Source of the DNA: Odontesthes bonariensis | Taxonomy: Eukaryota; Chordata; Actinopteri; Atheriniformes; Atherinopsidae | Direction of reading: 5' to 3' | Length of the DNA: 64,000 nucleotides | Assembly (NCBI RefSeq): GCF_027942865.1 | Contig: NC_134508.1 | Location: forward strand, 39,677,466 to 39,741,465 | Shown: piece by piece, positions 32,259 to 46,113 of the stretch | Layout of the letters: the number at the start of each line of letters is the position of its first letter | Position numbering within the stretch: position 1 is the stretch's first letter | The notes under the pieces: generated by a model | Databases searched by the model: none | What the model saw: only the letters and a program-made list of their open reading frames with translations | What the model was told of the DNA's origin: nothing | Program-made: the position numbers and the translations under genes

Positions 32259-32639
32259 TTAAAGGTGGGGTATGAGATCTTGGAAAAACGGTTCCTGCAA
32301 GCTATATTTTTGAAAATACACAACCTTGCTTCTCCCTTCAGCCCACCCCTCGAAACCACGCCTTCAAAACACATGAACGAGTCACGAGTCTGTGAACGCG
32401 CAGGGGGGAGGGGTGAGGGGGGCTGATTGTTGATTGGCATGTCAGAATCCAATAGAAGTAACTCTCATCATTACTTCTATTGGTCAGACATTTCCTCTTG
32501 CTACACCCTCTACAATGGACTAAAATATAATTTTTTTTTCCAAACATTCTCTTTTAGTGGGTGCAATGGGGTCATGAGGAGGTTTTCAGACAATATGATA
32601 AAAAAATGCTCCAGAAAACATCTCATACCCCACCTTTAA
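32259..32639. mobile_element. TTAA-flanked MITE, 381 bp
   Basis: TTAA at 32259-32262 and 32636-32639 with inverted termini AGGTGGGGTATGAGAT and ATCTCATACCCCACCT, a perfect match. The interior is not coding. Confidence 0.9.
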
Positions 32640-34969
32640 CTTAGCTGTCTGAGCAGGTAATTTTTTAAACCAAAAGCTGTGTCGCGTTAGAGTTTTCAAG
32701 TGGCTCAGAGTTTGGTTTGTACCCAAGGTGATAGTTTAATTGAATATACTCTTGTTTACAGTCTGTGGGTGCAGATGAATTGGTTATCAGACATTTTGAT
32801 ACGAAAATACATCACAGCTCAGATGAAAATCCAGCCTGCGGCAGCTTCATGGGCCCTTTCAGTTCTTCTGGAGAGAGGGCTTATTGATTTCTGTCTAAGC
32901 TATATTAGGAGTGACATTATGAGATATCGACCTTCCACACTCCTTCATCTCTACTTGCACCTATCCCTCCATCCTGATATGCTGAGTATGCTCCTTCACT
33001 CTCACCTCCAAGCTCTTATTTGTTTACCTCCATCCATCACATTCCGACTCCTGTCTTTTTTTGCTCTTTCGCTCCTTAAATACTTGGTGTTTTTTCCCTT
33101 TAAAACTCCATCTTTCGTGTTTAATGTATTTGTGGGAAGAATTTGATTGATATTTGAGTATTTGGTTTATAGACTTTAACCACTGCAAATGTTTTGGCGT
33201 GTCAGGGCAAGCGTACCTCATAAAAGTATAAACTGAGCTAGTTGAAGGATCCTTGCTCTCACTGCTGTGTTTTACAGAGATACTTAAAGATGAAATCCTT
33301 CAACAGCTGAAATGTACAAAGCTCCTTTAGAAGCTATACCTCCCAAATTTATGACAACTGCAGAATCGGACCAAAAGAGAAACGCAGTGTGAGAATAGGT
33401 GCTCTTTTTTCTTGAATGATGCAAGGACAACATTTCTGATAGGAAAGTATGCCAAACGAACATCCAAAACACAACAAAGTTAAAGTTTGATTTTGTTTTT
33501 GCAAAACTATGATACCAAACGGAGGAATGTAGGATTGCAACTAAGCTAACGAGGTCAGTTAAGTTGCCAAACAATCCCACTGTGACAGAAAGGGTTTGTT
33601 TTTTTGGCCACCATGGCTACAAAACTCAAACATTGTACAAATAAATGTTGTGATACAGAGCAAACAGTAAGTGTAACACAACCGGGAGACAAAAGCTTCC
33701 TTTCTGTGTTTTCCAAAGCTTCCTCTCTCTGGGCTTCGCTCCATCTCCGACCTGGATAAGGTCCGACATCACGGTGAATTGATATTCCTGATTAGAACAG
33801 CAGGGTTAATCACTCAAGCCATGTGGATAATAAGGAAAAGTGGAATGGTCTGCCACGTTCTCCACAAGCTTGGACTCTTTCTGCTTAAGGATGAGGAACT
33901 GTGTTCAGAAAATCCTCAGAATTCATCGTTAAATGGTTTCGGTACTCAGGGCTGTTCTGTGCCCTTTATCTCTTATCTGGCATAAATGCCCACTTTTCCT
34001 GGTTGGCTGGAATTTTGTTGTGTTGATCAACAACTCAAGCCTTGTTTTTCCCGTTTACACTGGATTTTTATCTTTCAGTTGACAGTAACAGATTGCGAGG
34101 AGAAACTAAATTAGACAAAAATGGAATCGCATTAGACTTGCCGAGTCAACCTTTGAGGGAACTGAGCGTTTAACATAATTATTCTCACCTCTGCTTTTCA
34201 TGCTATGACAAGTAGAAATGTAAGAAAGTCTGTTGTTAAATCTTGCTAGCTTGACTCTAAAGGAAAATGTCACTCCGATTACAGTCGACCTGCCCTCATC
34301 TCCCCGGAGGTTTTCAAGTGACAACTTGCATATGTGTTGTCACGATTTTATACATGAATCTTGTGCGTGCATGTCTGTGTGCGTGTCTTATCTGTCCTGC
34401 GGTGTATTCTGAAGGTGAACTGTTAATAAGAAAGCAGCTGTGGTGTGTGTGGAATAACAAATGGCTTTCCACAGTGAGCCAGACACACACAACACACACA
34501 CAGACCTAATTACACACTAGATCTAGAGGCCATAATGCAATGTAATGTCTCATCACTGATATGATACGGTGTAGTTCCTGATAGTTTGTGTGGGAGTGGC
34601 TGACTGCAGAGAGCATTCATTCCTTACAGGCAAATAGGCAAGTTCAGGTGAATGTGGGTGTGGACACGCTCAGAATTTTCACATTTTTCTGCAGAACTGG
34701 TGAAACGTAAAGAAATACGTCTCATGGAAATTCACATATCAATGTAAAGTGTGTCATTTCAGGGTGTCGATGCTGTTTGGAAAGCAGGGGGGAAATGAGG
34801 GCAGAAACAGGGGGTGAGTTGCTGCTCTCAAATTGGATGTTACAAAACAGCAGTTTTGTCAGTAAAATATCTTCGAGATGGGATGTCGTATCCTGGCTCA
34901 AAGTGCAAAGCCCTGGTTCTCAAGGACTGAATACGGTCGCAAATCCTTCGCAGTAAAAGTTGAAGTGGA

Positions 34970-35275
34970 CTTTTTATTTTACTTCGCCCTTTTCCGAGTC
35001 AGGGGGAAACTTTGACGCCTCTTGTTCGATGGTCTCTTGGCGGGTTTTCTTCCGCCTCCGGGTAGATCGCGTAACACGATTTCTGATATTTGTCGTCGTG
35101 TTTCCACAATATTTCAGTTTAGTTTTACACAGCTTGCAGACAGAGTGGCTTTTGTCCAAGTCATTTTTACCTTCAAAATCATAGAAGCTGATGTGCTTTT
35201 TGTGCAGAGGGTGCTCGGAGGCGAATTTCTCGCCTGCTTCCAAGTTCCACCTTTTTGTATCAAAGTCAAGTTTTT
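34970..35275 (-). pseudogene. BED zinc finger N-terminus of a hAT transposase (ZBED-like)
   Basis: The minus-strand frame contains ISFYDFEGKNDLDKSHSVCK, then LCKTKLKYCGNTTTNIRNRV. This is the BED-finger pattern of ZBED/hAT transposases, with the Cys-x2-Cys pair present (VCKLC). The first His ligand expected in NLRNH is Arg (NIRNR) and the second is also absent, so the finger is defective. A stop follows 89 codons after the Met at 35243. No terminal repeats were identified around it. Confidence 0.7.
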
Positions 35276-35489
35276 ATCGCTGTAAATGCAATATGATGCA
35301 GAATGGACCACGTCTAAAGATAGATTTTACCCCCCAGTTCACTATATATGTTGTGATGCATTTTAATTCAAACTTGCAAGAAACTGATGAAGATGGTTGA
35401 TGGGAAATATTAGGCTAAAGATTTTAATGGTGATCCCTAAGCTATCTGGGCTGATCTCAGTATGTGTTAATATCTTGGTTTTGGTAAGA

Positions 35490-35635
35490 ATAGGCAAGGC
35501 AAGGCAAGTTTATTTGCACAATATAACAACAAGGTGATTCAAAGTGCTTTACAGATTCATTTAAACAGTAGAAATAAAAAGCATGAATAAAAGGCATGTT
35601 GCCGCGCTACACTCAAGGCATACAGAATAAAACAA
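35490..35635 (-). repeat. Fish LINE/SINE 3' tail (L2-like), minus strand
   Basis: GGCAAGGCAAGTTTATTTGC followed by GATTCAAAGTGCTTTACAGA: the reverse complement of the common fish 3' end AAAGCACTTTGAAT...AATAAACTTGCCTTGCC. Only the last ~150 bases are recognisable. Confidence 0.6.
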
Positions 35636-37251
35636 TCAGATTATACTTTGACCCTTTTCACGCAGCCATTATGCTATATTGGCACGATCCTCGTTAAACT
35701 GCCATTGTTCAGAGATTGTATGGAGTGTGGAAATACTTATGAGCAATCCAGCTCATGAATCGGGAACACTGCATGTAAACTATTTAAGTAAGTTGAAGGG
35801 ATCAGCACGCTGAAAGGATGTAGGCGATGAGGTCGCACGGATGAGTGCAGCTTAACAGAGGGTGTGGATTTGTCTCACTCACGCTCAAACCTCTGTATTA
35901 TTGCATACCGATAAGGGTTCAGTTTTTCTAAGTGGAATGTCTTGCAAGCAGTTCAACGGTAAATCAATTTTTTTTTGAGCTTTTAAATTCAACTGTATAT
36001 CTAAAAAAGTGAGAATTCTTCAAGGTATTAAATGCAAGGAAGAAATATTTGAACAATTTTGATAGCGCATGCTCTTTTGTGAAAGTGTTATTCACAGTTT
36101 ACCGAAATACAGAAATAATGAGGAGAAACAGAAATAGAAAAGTCACATATAGATCAGCTGCCGTTTAGTTCCTCTTCTCCACATCAACAGGAACACATGG
36201 TAGCAGTTTAAAGAAGACAAAGATGATGAAATGAGAAAGAAAAAGAATATAAAATCACATTCTTCTTAATTTCAGACCGTAAGATTGCTTTTAGAAATAT
36301 TCACTGAGTGAAGCGTATTACATGAATTCAGGGATTGGGAACTTAAAGATGCCACAGCTTCATTAACTATCTGCTTTAATTCTCGCTGTTCCTTCACATG
36401 AAAACTGCATAGAAAACACTGCTGTCAGCGTTCCAGATGTAGACACCTTGGATCTATTGAATAAGTGGCCCCCACTTTGCTCTTTGAAACAGATTTGCTG
36501 TATAATTCTGTTGTATTCATTAAGGCTCCCCGATCATAGCCACACAGACACATCTCAGATGATAAAACTGGGGGAATATAGAAAGTGAAAGACTCCCTCT
36601 CTGTCATGCATGTGACAAAAAACCTGTTGCTAAGATAAGATAATGGTTTTGGGCTGAACAGCTGTTATAAAGCATACATTTAGTCCTCTTTTTAATGCTC
36701 TCCACCTTTGGTCTGTCAGTTTGGACTGGAGGGAGTAAATTTGTCAAAATTCCTGCGTGTATAATTTAGAAAAATCTAAATAGATGAGTCATAACAATGT
36801 TTTCACAAGTAAAGAACTAGTTGAATGTAAGAATAGTCGTGTTTGCTTCCTTAGGAAAGTAATTTATATCTACAAAGTGACAGGGTACTCTTTTGCATGT
36901 GGCACCGCCATGTGTCTACAGAAAGGACAAACCAAACAGTGGCTCTGCAGAGGGCCTTTCATGTTTTCAGCAGCCATTGTAGTTTCTCTCTAAATGTTTG
37001 AAAAGCACAGGGTGAGGCAGAGGTGTTTGGTTAGTCGAAATTTTCCCAGTGGATGTTACCAAACCCCACAGACTGTTAGTTTTAGTGAGATTCATGCTTC
37101 GTGCTCTTGTGATTCTTCTTTTGTGCATTTAATGATACATCACTAAAAAGTCTGCTTTGCCAGTGTGGCTTTATCTCTGTCAGTCTGATGTTGGAGAGAA
37201 AAGACCGACAGCCCAGCCATGCCTCCTGAAGTCAGCCTGCTGCTGTGGAGA

Positions 37252-37287
37252 GGAAGAGGAGGAGGAGGAGGAGGAGGAGGAGGAGGA
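37252..37287. repeat. (GGA)n microsatellite
   Basis: Purine triplet run of about 12 units, interrupted once near its start. Confidence 0.95.
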
Positions 37288-37953
37288 TAATTTATTGACT
37301 GAGCCCTCCTTGTCCCCATCAGCCTCACTGAGGGCTGCATGGCCGCAGTTTACACCACAAGATCTTAGTATGGAAATCAGCTGATTCAGCCTGGAAGCCA
37401 GGAGAGCTGAAATGTGACTCCAACGATTGTGAGCAACCTGAATTATTTCAGCGATCACATGCAGATGTGCTGAAGCGGAGTGGTTCATAGGAGCTCCCCT
37501 CGCATAGTGATGGAGTGAACAAAAACAAAGCTTTTTGTAATAGTTGCGGTAATGAAGAAAGAAAAGGTTGTTGGTTATGTAAGTACTTGGAATGTGGGAT
37601 AAAAGGGATGGGAAATCCTCTGTCTTTTTAACTTAGGCATCCCCTCCAGGCATTCGGTACACCCTTTAAACCTCATCTGTGTTCATCATGAAAACAGTTG
37701 CTCCGACTTCATATGTAACTCTATACCCTTTTGTCTCATTTATTGTGCTCGAAAATATTCAAATCAGTCCAACATCTATTCTATCTCTTCGGCTCCTCTG
37801 TCTGCAGCTGGACTCTTTGGTTTGACTAGAAAGAAAGCCGATATGTCACTAATGTTGGATAAACCTTGTTCTTTCTCACCATCAGGTCCAACAGGATTGG
37901 TTCTTCAGGTCTATTATAGCTGTGGCTGCCTGAACCTGCATGGTGAAAATACC

Positions 37954-37971
37954 GGGGGGGGGGGGGGGGGG
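37954..37971. repeat. G18 homopolymer
   Basis: Eighteen consecutive G residues; length in the assembly may be unreliable. Confidence 0.9.
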
Positions 37972-40699
37972 TGCCTTTATTAAAAACACTATTTAGCAGG
38001 TAAAGGATCACACAGTTTGCTGTGGAACACACGGTGTGCCGTGGGCAAACCATTAACCTGGTGTTGACGCTACTTTCCCTTCTCCCTCCTTTTTTTTTTT
38101 CTTTTTGGACCAACCAGTGATGCTCAAACACGATCCTAAACAAACCCTCAGCCTGCTGTTTAAACAGTCCCGACCTCTCCACCTCCAATGCTCTTTTGTT
38201 GCTTCACCACAGTTCCTAAAATGTGGTGACTTTGAGTCATAATGACCAGAGCAGTGGATAACATGGCTCGCGTGTCTTTGAATGTGTATTTTTTGACACT
38301 TAATCAATATTAGAATTACTTCTAAACTTCAGTAGTGCTTTGTTGTGGAGAATAACTCCAGGTTTAAGTCAGGCTACAGATCCTGCTGGTAAATATTGTG
38401 TGAGTTTACAGAGCCTGATGTTTCTGCGGCATATAGGTGATAGCCATGAACACACACACTCACTACAACTACTCCCAGCCCCTCATCTATAATCTACACC
38501 TAAAAAAAGAGATTTTGTGGTTGACGTTTTGTGTTTGAAGTCCTGATATTAATATTTCTTCATATTTAACATCCTGCAGCTGCAATTACTCAATATTTTA
38601 GTACAATCAACCACCAAATCCCAGGGAAAATATGCCTAAATCTGCTCAACAGAGCACCCAGTGTGGATCAGTCTGTCACTAAGTGTATTAAATCTGGAAT
38701 TTCCTCCTGTTTGAGTAGCATCTACATAGACCCAGGAAGTCTCTCTGTTTATTTTATGAATCAAACTTTGCAGATGGAGCTGTTTCCAAACATAATTTAT
38801 CATGACATCTGGAAAGTTTTGGGCTTTTCATGGGATTTATTTACATTAAGAATGCTCATTAAAACATACTCATAAAATAAAATGGATAAATGATTCATAT
38901 ATATGTGGATGGAACTGATATCCTACACTAAGCCTAAATGTTGTTTTCACCTAATAAGAAAAGCATGAAACGGGTGGTAACTAAACAGTATTAGTCATCT
39001 TTTCTATTGTGAGGTTTCACTTTCAAACAGGTTTCAGTGGAATCTACACTGTCACATTGTTTCGACACCTGATTATTTATGATAAGATCTGTATCGGTAG
39101 TCCCACGTGTGTGAAGCTTGTATCTTTCCACTCCATGGACCAGTTAATTAGAAACGGAGGATAAAACGAGGGCTCAATTTTAGTCGTGTACGCTCTTTCG
39201 AAAACAAGCTCCAATTCGGCCACTTGTGACACTGAAGGTTCTTATCAGATCAACATCTGCAGTCCCAGCATATTCTTATCTGTTTGACTGCTCCACAGTG
39301 AAAGTTTGAGCAGTGTGGTAAGTATACTTCTTTGAGTATGCACAGGTCATAGGTAACTGCAGTTTGGATTGAGAAGCTCTTAGAGAAGCTGACAGAAACA
39401 TAACTGAGGTTCAACTCTAAAACCTATTCACTGGAATTTACTTTCAATGAAAGATACTTTGCGCTGTCAATAAAACTCTGCTCCAAACAGTTCCCACTTT
39501 ATCTAGAAGGTACAACACAAACAGCATTTATGTGGCAATGATCTGCACGCATGGCTGTACATGCTAAATGAATACTGACAGCAGCCGTGTGCATATACAT
39601 ACTCACCAGTAGTCATGTTCAAACCTGTTTTAAATCCTGAAATCATTTTCCGGCTGTTTTACGACAGACGCCAGCGTACATATTTACATCAGCAGCGATG
39701 GGAGAAGCACATGGATGTTTTTCAGCCCTTCAGGGGAGATGTTAGCTGCCGCTGGCCACAGATGCAGTAAGGAACACAGTTTCTAGTAAATGCTAAACTC
39801 AAAGCTACGTCACCCCTTTTCGTGCATTCATGGCTGGATTTATAGAGTCTTTTATTTTTTACAATTATTGTCCCCATAGTCAGTTTTTTTTAAATTGCTT
39901 TTCCCCCTTTTTTTTCCCCCTTATTGGCGCTGGTTTACGGTCTCCCTTACCCTACCTGTTCTGACTCCTGGTGTTATCTTGGGCTCCATTATAAATACTG
40001 CATTGTGGAGGATGCTACAATGGAAATGGAGCTTGGCAACTACGGTCACGGTCCAGAGCATCGTGGGGCAGCACCGCCGTATAGTGAAACCACAGTTTAA
40101 AGATAAAGTGACTGAAGGTTGCTGCTCTTCATGCTGCAAACACCGCTGTGTCAGTGTGCCTTTCCTACACACAAGCTGAGAGATATTTTTAACTACCTTG
40201 AGTGTGGTTTAAGCCTCTAAACAAGGCACAAGTCCATTAGCTTTAATGCCAGCTAAAGCTTACTTTAACACCGTAAGTAAGCTAAGAAAATTAAAAACCT
40301 CAACAGTCAAGTAAATGAAAACATCTGGAGCAAACTTTCCACCATCTTGGGATGCTGGAAATCATAGTACCTGTAAATCTTACGGATGATATCCCTGGAG
40401 TCTGCCTCCTGGAAGGGAAACTATTGAAAGATGGTGCGTTTTCTTATGTTTTTACCCTGTCAGATGTGTCATACATTCAGCAACAAACCTTAAAGATACT
40501 CTAGAAGAAGATTAACTTCTTCACACTTTAAAACAGAGTTCCCACAGGACAGTGGCCTTACCTCATACCCATCAGCCTTCACATTGTCTAACTCTACTGG
40601 CTTTGAAATGCATCTCTGGTGTTTTTTAGTGACACTATTAATGTACTTTTAGGTATTTTTGAATTTGGTCCAACTGTTGTGACAAGCTGCTTCGTCCCT

Positions 40700-41300
40700 T
40701 TGAGGTATTTAAATTGTGATGGACATTTTCTTTTATTGGTATTAACATTTCTCATTCTCACATATTGCATTTCCTTCTAAACATGTTCAAAAAGGAGGTG
40801 GAAGTATAAACTAATATATTCCTACCCATTACATGACTCAATTTAACAACTACTTTTACATTTTCCCAACTATTTACAGTAATTACACTTTCAAAACAGC
40901 AAAAGAACAGAACAAACAACAATATATACAACAATATTTCTGTATTTTTACAGTGTCATTACTGTCCTGGATTAAACGGGCGCTCTTCATCTTGATATTT
41001 ATTTAAAATACTCTTTTAAAATGATTTATGTTTTTACTTTGCTTGCATTTATCTATTAGATTATTCCATAATTTTATCCCTGAAAATGAAACACACACAT
41101 AATTCAGCTCCCCTATTTAAATATATTCCAAACAATTTCTTTATTTTATTTGGAAGTAAGTTATTTCTTGCTTTGAATATTATTTGTGCTTTTTTAAAAC
41201 GAATCAGATCCTGAAGTTTTTACGGCTTTTGGTTCATTTGTGTTTTGTTTATATCCAGCGTTATTTATTAATCTGATGTTTTGTTTTTAATTGAGAAAAT
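40700..41300 (-). mobile_element. LINE 3' end, decayed, minus strand
   Basis: Minus-strand traces KAQIIFKARNNLLPNKIKKL and LCVCFIFRDKIME, followed after stops by a KHKSF-like tail. These match the C-terminus of fish non-LTR reverse transcriptases (KARNNLLP...NLWN...INxFKK). A non-coding 3' end with AATAAAAG near 40735 follows. Several stops and frameshifts. Confidence 0.5.
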
Positions 41301-42648
41301 GTCTGCAGTATTTTACGCGCCACTTTTTTATTATTAAATGACACGATACGTGTTTATCAGTTGATGTAGCTGCATGCAGTCTGATCCGTAAATGTTAACT
41401 AGCACCGGCCTGTTGAGTTTGCAGTGAGGACTTTAATAGAAAAGTGATCAGAGTCGCTCATTCGGACAAGAAGCCAACACATTCGGCTGGATTGCTGCTC
41501 TGGAAGTGGCTTAAAATTCCCAACGACAGGTCTTGCGTGCTGACTGATGAATCACTAGCTTACGCTTACTGGTTGAATGCATAGTCGAATGAAAGACCTA
41601 AATAAGGTCGGTCTAGACTCTGGAAAGGTCAACAGGGAAGCGTTTTCACCTTCCTGAGGGCTCGCGTCCACCCTTCCCATGGCTCTGTATCCTTTCTTTC
41701 TGTCGGTCAGTAGAGCAAGTCAGAATTATGGTGGTAGGATTAGACACTGATAGCAGGTAACTACACACACACACCCACACAAAAAGTAACCGTATCCCTG
41801 GTAATGTTGTCAGGTTGATTTAGCAGATAGGATAACAGCTCTGTCTGTCCGCTATACATGGAGAGCTCAGGGTGTGTGAATGGTTTACTGTGTCTGCACG
41901 GGTGGAGCATGTAGACTATTTCCACTCAGTTTGAGTTTACGTAAAGTAAGGAAGCATGACCATTATTAGTTCCCAAAGCTTATCACAGATAAAATCAGCC
42001 AGTTATGAGGGAAGTGTTTGTCTCCTGTCCTTGAATTTTCTTTTTACCCACCAACAAACATACAGTATATACTGTTTAACCAGAGCTTCACTGACTAATT
42101 GACTAATTTGTGTGGCTCTGTAAAACCTTCATGCTCAGACTAACATCAGATGCCACCACCTTTTTTTTGTACAGTTTTTCGCCTGTAACAGCTGAAATTA
42201 AGTGGAGACATAAAAATAACCATCCAGCCAGATGGGAGTAGACAGCTGTTTTGATGGCAGCTGTTTAGGGAACACTTTAAAACCACCAGTGACCCCCGAG
42301 GGTCACTGGAACCTAATTTAGCAACCACTGCTCCAAAGCTCTTAGTATAAAAGCCTCAGTGGACCCTGATACACTTTGTCTGTGGTCTTTTTAGCTCTGC
42401 CTGCTGCTCAACCAGTACTGGGATGTTTTGTCTGCAGCTTACTGTGACATTCCTGGCAGCAACAACAAGTCTTGGGAGGATTTTTGGTTGAGGCGAGAAG
42501 TGGTGAAGGAACAAGAAGGGCCTTCCAAGAGCTACACATGTAATAATACAAGCAGGAGTTGCATACTAGGTTTGTACTCTGACATTCCTCTTCGGGGTGA
42601 TGTTCAGTGTCCGCTCTGATGTAGAAAAAGCAGAAAGTTAAATTTATT

Positions 42649-43479
42649 CAGTGTTTCCCACAGATGTGAAGGCAATGTGGGGGGGGGAATAAAAATTCTT
42701 CAAAATAACTCCTTCGTTAATAATTGGTCACACAGAACTTTATTGTATTAACACATAAGAACCCAGACCCATTTCTACTTAAATGAAAATTAAGGGGGTT
42801 ATAACACAGACTAAATACACCACATAGACCACATTTCAGATTTTTTTTTCCAAAATACCACCCCCCACTGTCAGAGATCTGTAATGTGACATATATGTCA
42901 CATTGGGAGTTAAGAACCTGGATAATTTCTCCATCAAGGAAAATGATGGGGGACGTAAGGATGTGTGACACCTGTGTCACAGGTGTGTCTTATCTGCAGA
43001 TTTTCACATCTTCATTGTAAACAAATTAATAACATAGCTAATTACACTGGTCGGACTGTTCAGCTGTTTCAGACTGATACCTCCGGTTCAGGCTGGTCCT
43101 CATCCTCAACACGCACGTTTCTTTTTCAATCGCGGAAAATATTTTTCAATACTCATCTGGATTGAAGCTGCAAACATTCAGTGTAAGAGTTTAAAAAAAC
43201 TACTTTATTTGATTCACAGCTGCTAGTGTTTTGACCTCAACAACCCAACTACATTTTTTTTTTTTTACGGAGGGGAGGGGCTGTGTGTGAGTAGGCTATG
43301 CGAGAGAGACGCGAGGGACAGAGAGCCGGAGGGAGAGCAGGGAAAGGAAATGCAGCTTAACGAATATGAGTATTTTTTAAGTAGCGTTAAAAAAATAAAA
43401 AATAAAGAAACGCAATATGTGGCGGCCGGTGTTTAATCTGTGGCGCACCGCCACGAATTAGTCTGTGTGGGAAACACTG
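42649..43479. mobile_element. hAT-like element, 831 bp
   Basis: Termini CAGTGTTTCCCACA and TGTGGGAAACACTG, the classic hAT CAGTG...CACTG end pair. An exact 8-bp duplication was not found; only TTATT is shared at the flanks. It contains a G9 run, a perfect 22-bp palindrome (42883-42904) and a GAGAGAGACG-rich segment. No transposase. Confidence 0.75.
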
Positions 43480-43807
43480 TTATTAGAGGGAAGTCGAGAG
43501 TGAGAGCCGAAGTCCCAAAAAGAACAGTAGAGGTGTAATGTTGGTCATAAATGTTTTTGTGTATCTCTGTCTTAGGGTCATGATTTGACCTCAAGCTGAG
43601 CTGAAGAAGCCTCTGCCTGAACACGCTCCGTTGTTTCAGCTCTCTGTTATTTAGAGGATGGGCAGTATCGTCCATTATGTCCATCAACTTGTGCAGATTT
43701 CTTCTCACAGAGCCCACTTTCTTAGTTAGTTTACTCAGTTTCTTTGAACAATATGAAAAGAAATTAGATGGTGTCTCATTGGCCGTAATTCTTGGAGTAA
43801 AATTCAA
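43480..43807 (-). pseudogene. Possible LINE ORF2 C-terminal remnant
   Basis: The frame on the minus strand (43433-43807) reads KLSKLTKKVGSVRRNLHKLM, DIMDDTAHPLN and FRQRLLQLSLRSNH. The order Arg-Leu-HPL-...-R-RLL-L resembles the C-terminal region after the RT in fish L2/Rex-type LINEs (DxxHPLH...RLL). The match is pattern-level only. It adjoins the hAT element at 42649-43479. Confidence 0.4.
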
Positions 43808-44790
43808 AGTGGTTGCACGGCAGTAAAATCGCTGTCCTCGCTGTTTATTTCACTGTTTTCTGCACATTAATCTTCTGGCAGATTGATACAGAAACATGCA
43901 TCGTTTGCATGAGATGAGTTTTTGAAAGACTTCAGATACTTAGATCACTTAGTTCTACCATTTCATTTATTACTACTAACTGAAGCTCTGAATAACAGCT
44001 TTGCTACAAATGCTGTGAATTACACCCTTTTCAGTTTACCCTGATTGTACCTCATTAAGTTTACGTGTCAGCATATGTATGTTTTTTCATTCATCATGAT
44101 GAAATACAGGATATTTTTCCTTTGCTCACTGAGATAAATAAAGCTTTAGAGAGCAGTCATTTTCCTGTTCATTCTTTTCATTCCTTTCCTGCTTCTATGT
44201 ATCTCAGGTTCACTGTTAGTTATTCACTGGAGGCATTCATTCAATCACCTGCAGTATTTCATCACACAGTGCTAAATCCCTGCAGCCAGTAAACCTGTCA
44301 GTCACCTGCTGTGTGCATGTCTGGCTATCTGTGAGCCCGGGGCCGGCTAACAGCTTTAGCGGTGTGGAGCTAAGAGGCTAACGCTGTTGTGTTAGGGGTT
44401 AAATCGGTATTATCCTCTCTTCGGTGGACCAGCAGAGACTGAGGACACTCAGGGTGACTGGGTTCAGGAAAATAGATGGAGAGAAAGTGGGATTCAGGCC
44501 TCTGTTTCAACAGGGTTTTTCCTGCATTTTTAGATTCAGTAACCAGAACACCACACCAACAGCTGTTGGTCACAGATGCAACTCAAGGTCAGAGCCTTCA
44601 GCCCGATCCAGCCTCGGATTACATAATCAATCAGCCGCTGTTACAAAATGCAGATACGAGAGCAGCTTTTACCCCCTAGAAGTCGGCACCGGAGTATATT
44701 TTAATATCTGCCTGCAGGATATTGAAACCATCTTGTTATTTAGAGCTTCAAGGTCTACTTGATTAATCGGTTCATATAAATTGTTGGTTG

Positions 44791-44792
<2 letters not shown>

Positions 44793-44836
<44 letters not shown>
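44793..44836. repeat. T44 homopolymer
   Basis: Forty-four consecutive T residues; could be the poly(A) of a minus-strand retroelement, but no element body is recognisable next to it. Confidence 0.9.
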
Positions 44837-44840
<4 letters not shown>

Positions 44841-46113
44841 GTGCATATTGAAAGTGACGAAGAATGTGGGGTCCTTAGACGGATGTATGGAAGCAGTCAT
44901 TACAACACCAAATGGGTGGTAATATCTTATGGAAAGAGTTAAACATACTTGTGGAAATAATGAGCTCAGAGTAAAAGATGCAGTATCACGGAGAATCAAC
45001 TACAGCTGCATGACAGCGACATTGTGTTGCATGTATTAGGCCTAGCTCCTTTCTGTTAGTTTCCCCATGTTAATGATCAGCTCCAAGTTCCCAGCCTCTG
45101 CTCTAATGTGAAGTCAGACAAGCCAAAAATAACACAAGTCACTCAGCTGCTCATTGTTTTCCTGCAGTTTAGAGCTGTTGCTCAAAGAAAATTGGAGGTA
45201 GATCTATAATCCTCGTGTCCTCTGACATTCTGGTGCCCGATTGATTTGGTGATTAATGATTAGTCGGGACATAATTATAAATCGGGTGACGAATTCAAGG
45301 AAAAACCTGACTCCAGTGTTGGAGGGATTCGGTGGCTTTGTTATGCTGCTTGTCAGCTTAGATCAATAGGGGAGAAGATCACTGCAAATCAATGCAAAGT
45401 TGTTCTGAGTGGTCATCTTTATTCTTTGATAAAGCATTTATTTCTTGCTGAGATTGATCTCTTCCATGATGATGACAAAACACCAAAATGACTGGATATC
45501 ATTGGGAGAAACAGTGTTTAGCAGCACTGCCCAGTGAAACTGTTCTGACTGCCATTTATAAAGTCACTTTATCATGTTTTTTGCTTTAACTTGTTAAACT
45601 TGTTGTTCACAACAACTGAACCAGTTAAATATAAAAACAAGTGAAAAATCGGATGCTCAATAAACCAAATATGAATGAGTTTTCTGTCTTTCAGTCAAGA
45701 GCCTCCACTTTCACTAACAATTTCTTTTTTCTTTTTCACCATTTCTGCATTTCTGAGTAGAAATTAGAATCAATCTGGTATTTATTTTGGTCTTCAACTC
45801 TTATAAAAGCTCCAGTGTTATAATTCTTATATCTGAACTCCTTATTAATGTTGCTGTGAAGTCCAAAAATTTCACTAATATTATTAATTAGCTGAGCAAC
45901 ATGACACTTACATCTAAGAGCAGCTGAGACGCACTATAGCTCTGCACAATTGTTGGTATGAAGTAAATGTTGTTGAGCTTTGGGACTGCCGGTTAAACTT
46001 GGGGATTCCCATCAGTTTGACACCTGTGATGCTTTACTCTACCCTGATATGACTTTTGTTTTGATTTGGTGCTGTATAAATAGAATAAAAATGATTTTCT
46101 TTCCCCCCTGCAG

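Larger units (their letters stand above)
23860..46113 (+). other. mtss1 intron 1 (22.3 kb)
   Basis: Bounded by donor GTAAAT and acceptor CCCCCCTGCAG. It is filled with dated DNA transposons, listed separately. Stretches where I recognise nothing: 23860-25929, 29684-30690, 31805-32258, 32640-34945, 35640-37250, 37972-40690, 41300-42648 and 43810-46113. Open frames in them, for example 32700-33146 (148 codons) and 39895-40179, match no family and are probably chance. Confidence 0.75.

Noticed and set aside
32700-33146. A 148-codon intronic frame on the plus strand.
   Set aside because: No recognisable domain, no splice or promoter context, and Leu/Ser/Pro composition typical of chance frames in CT-rich DNA.
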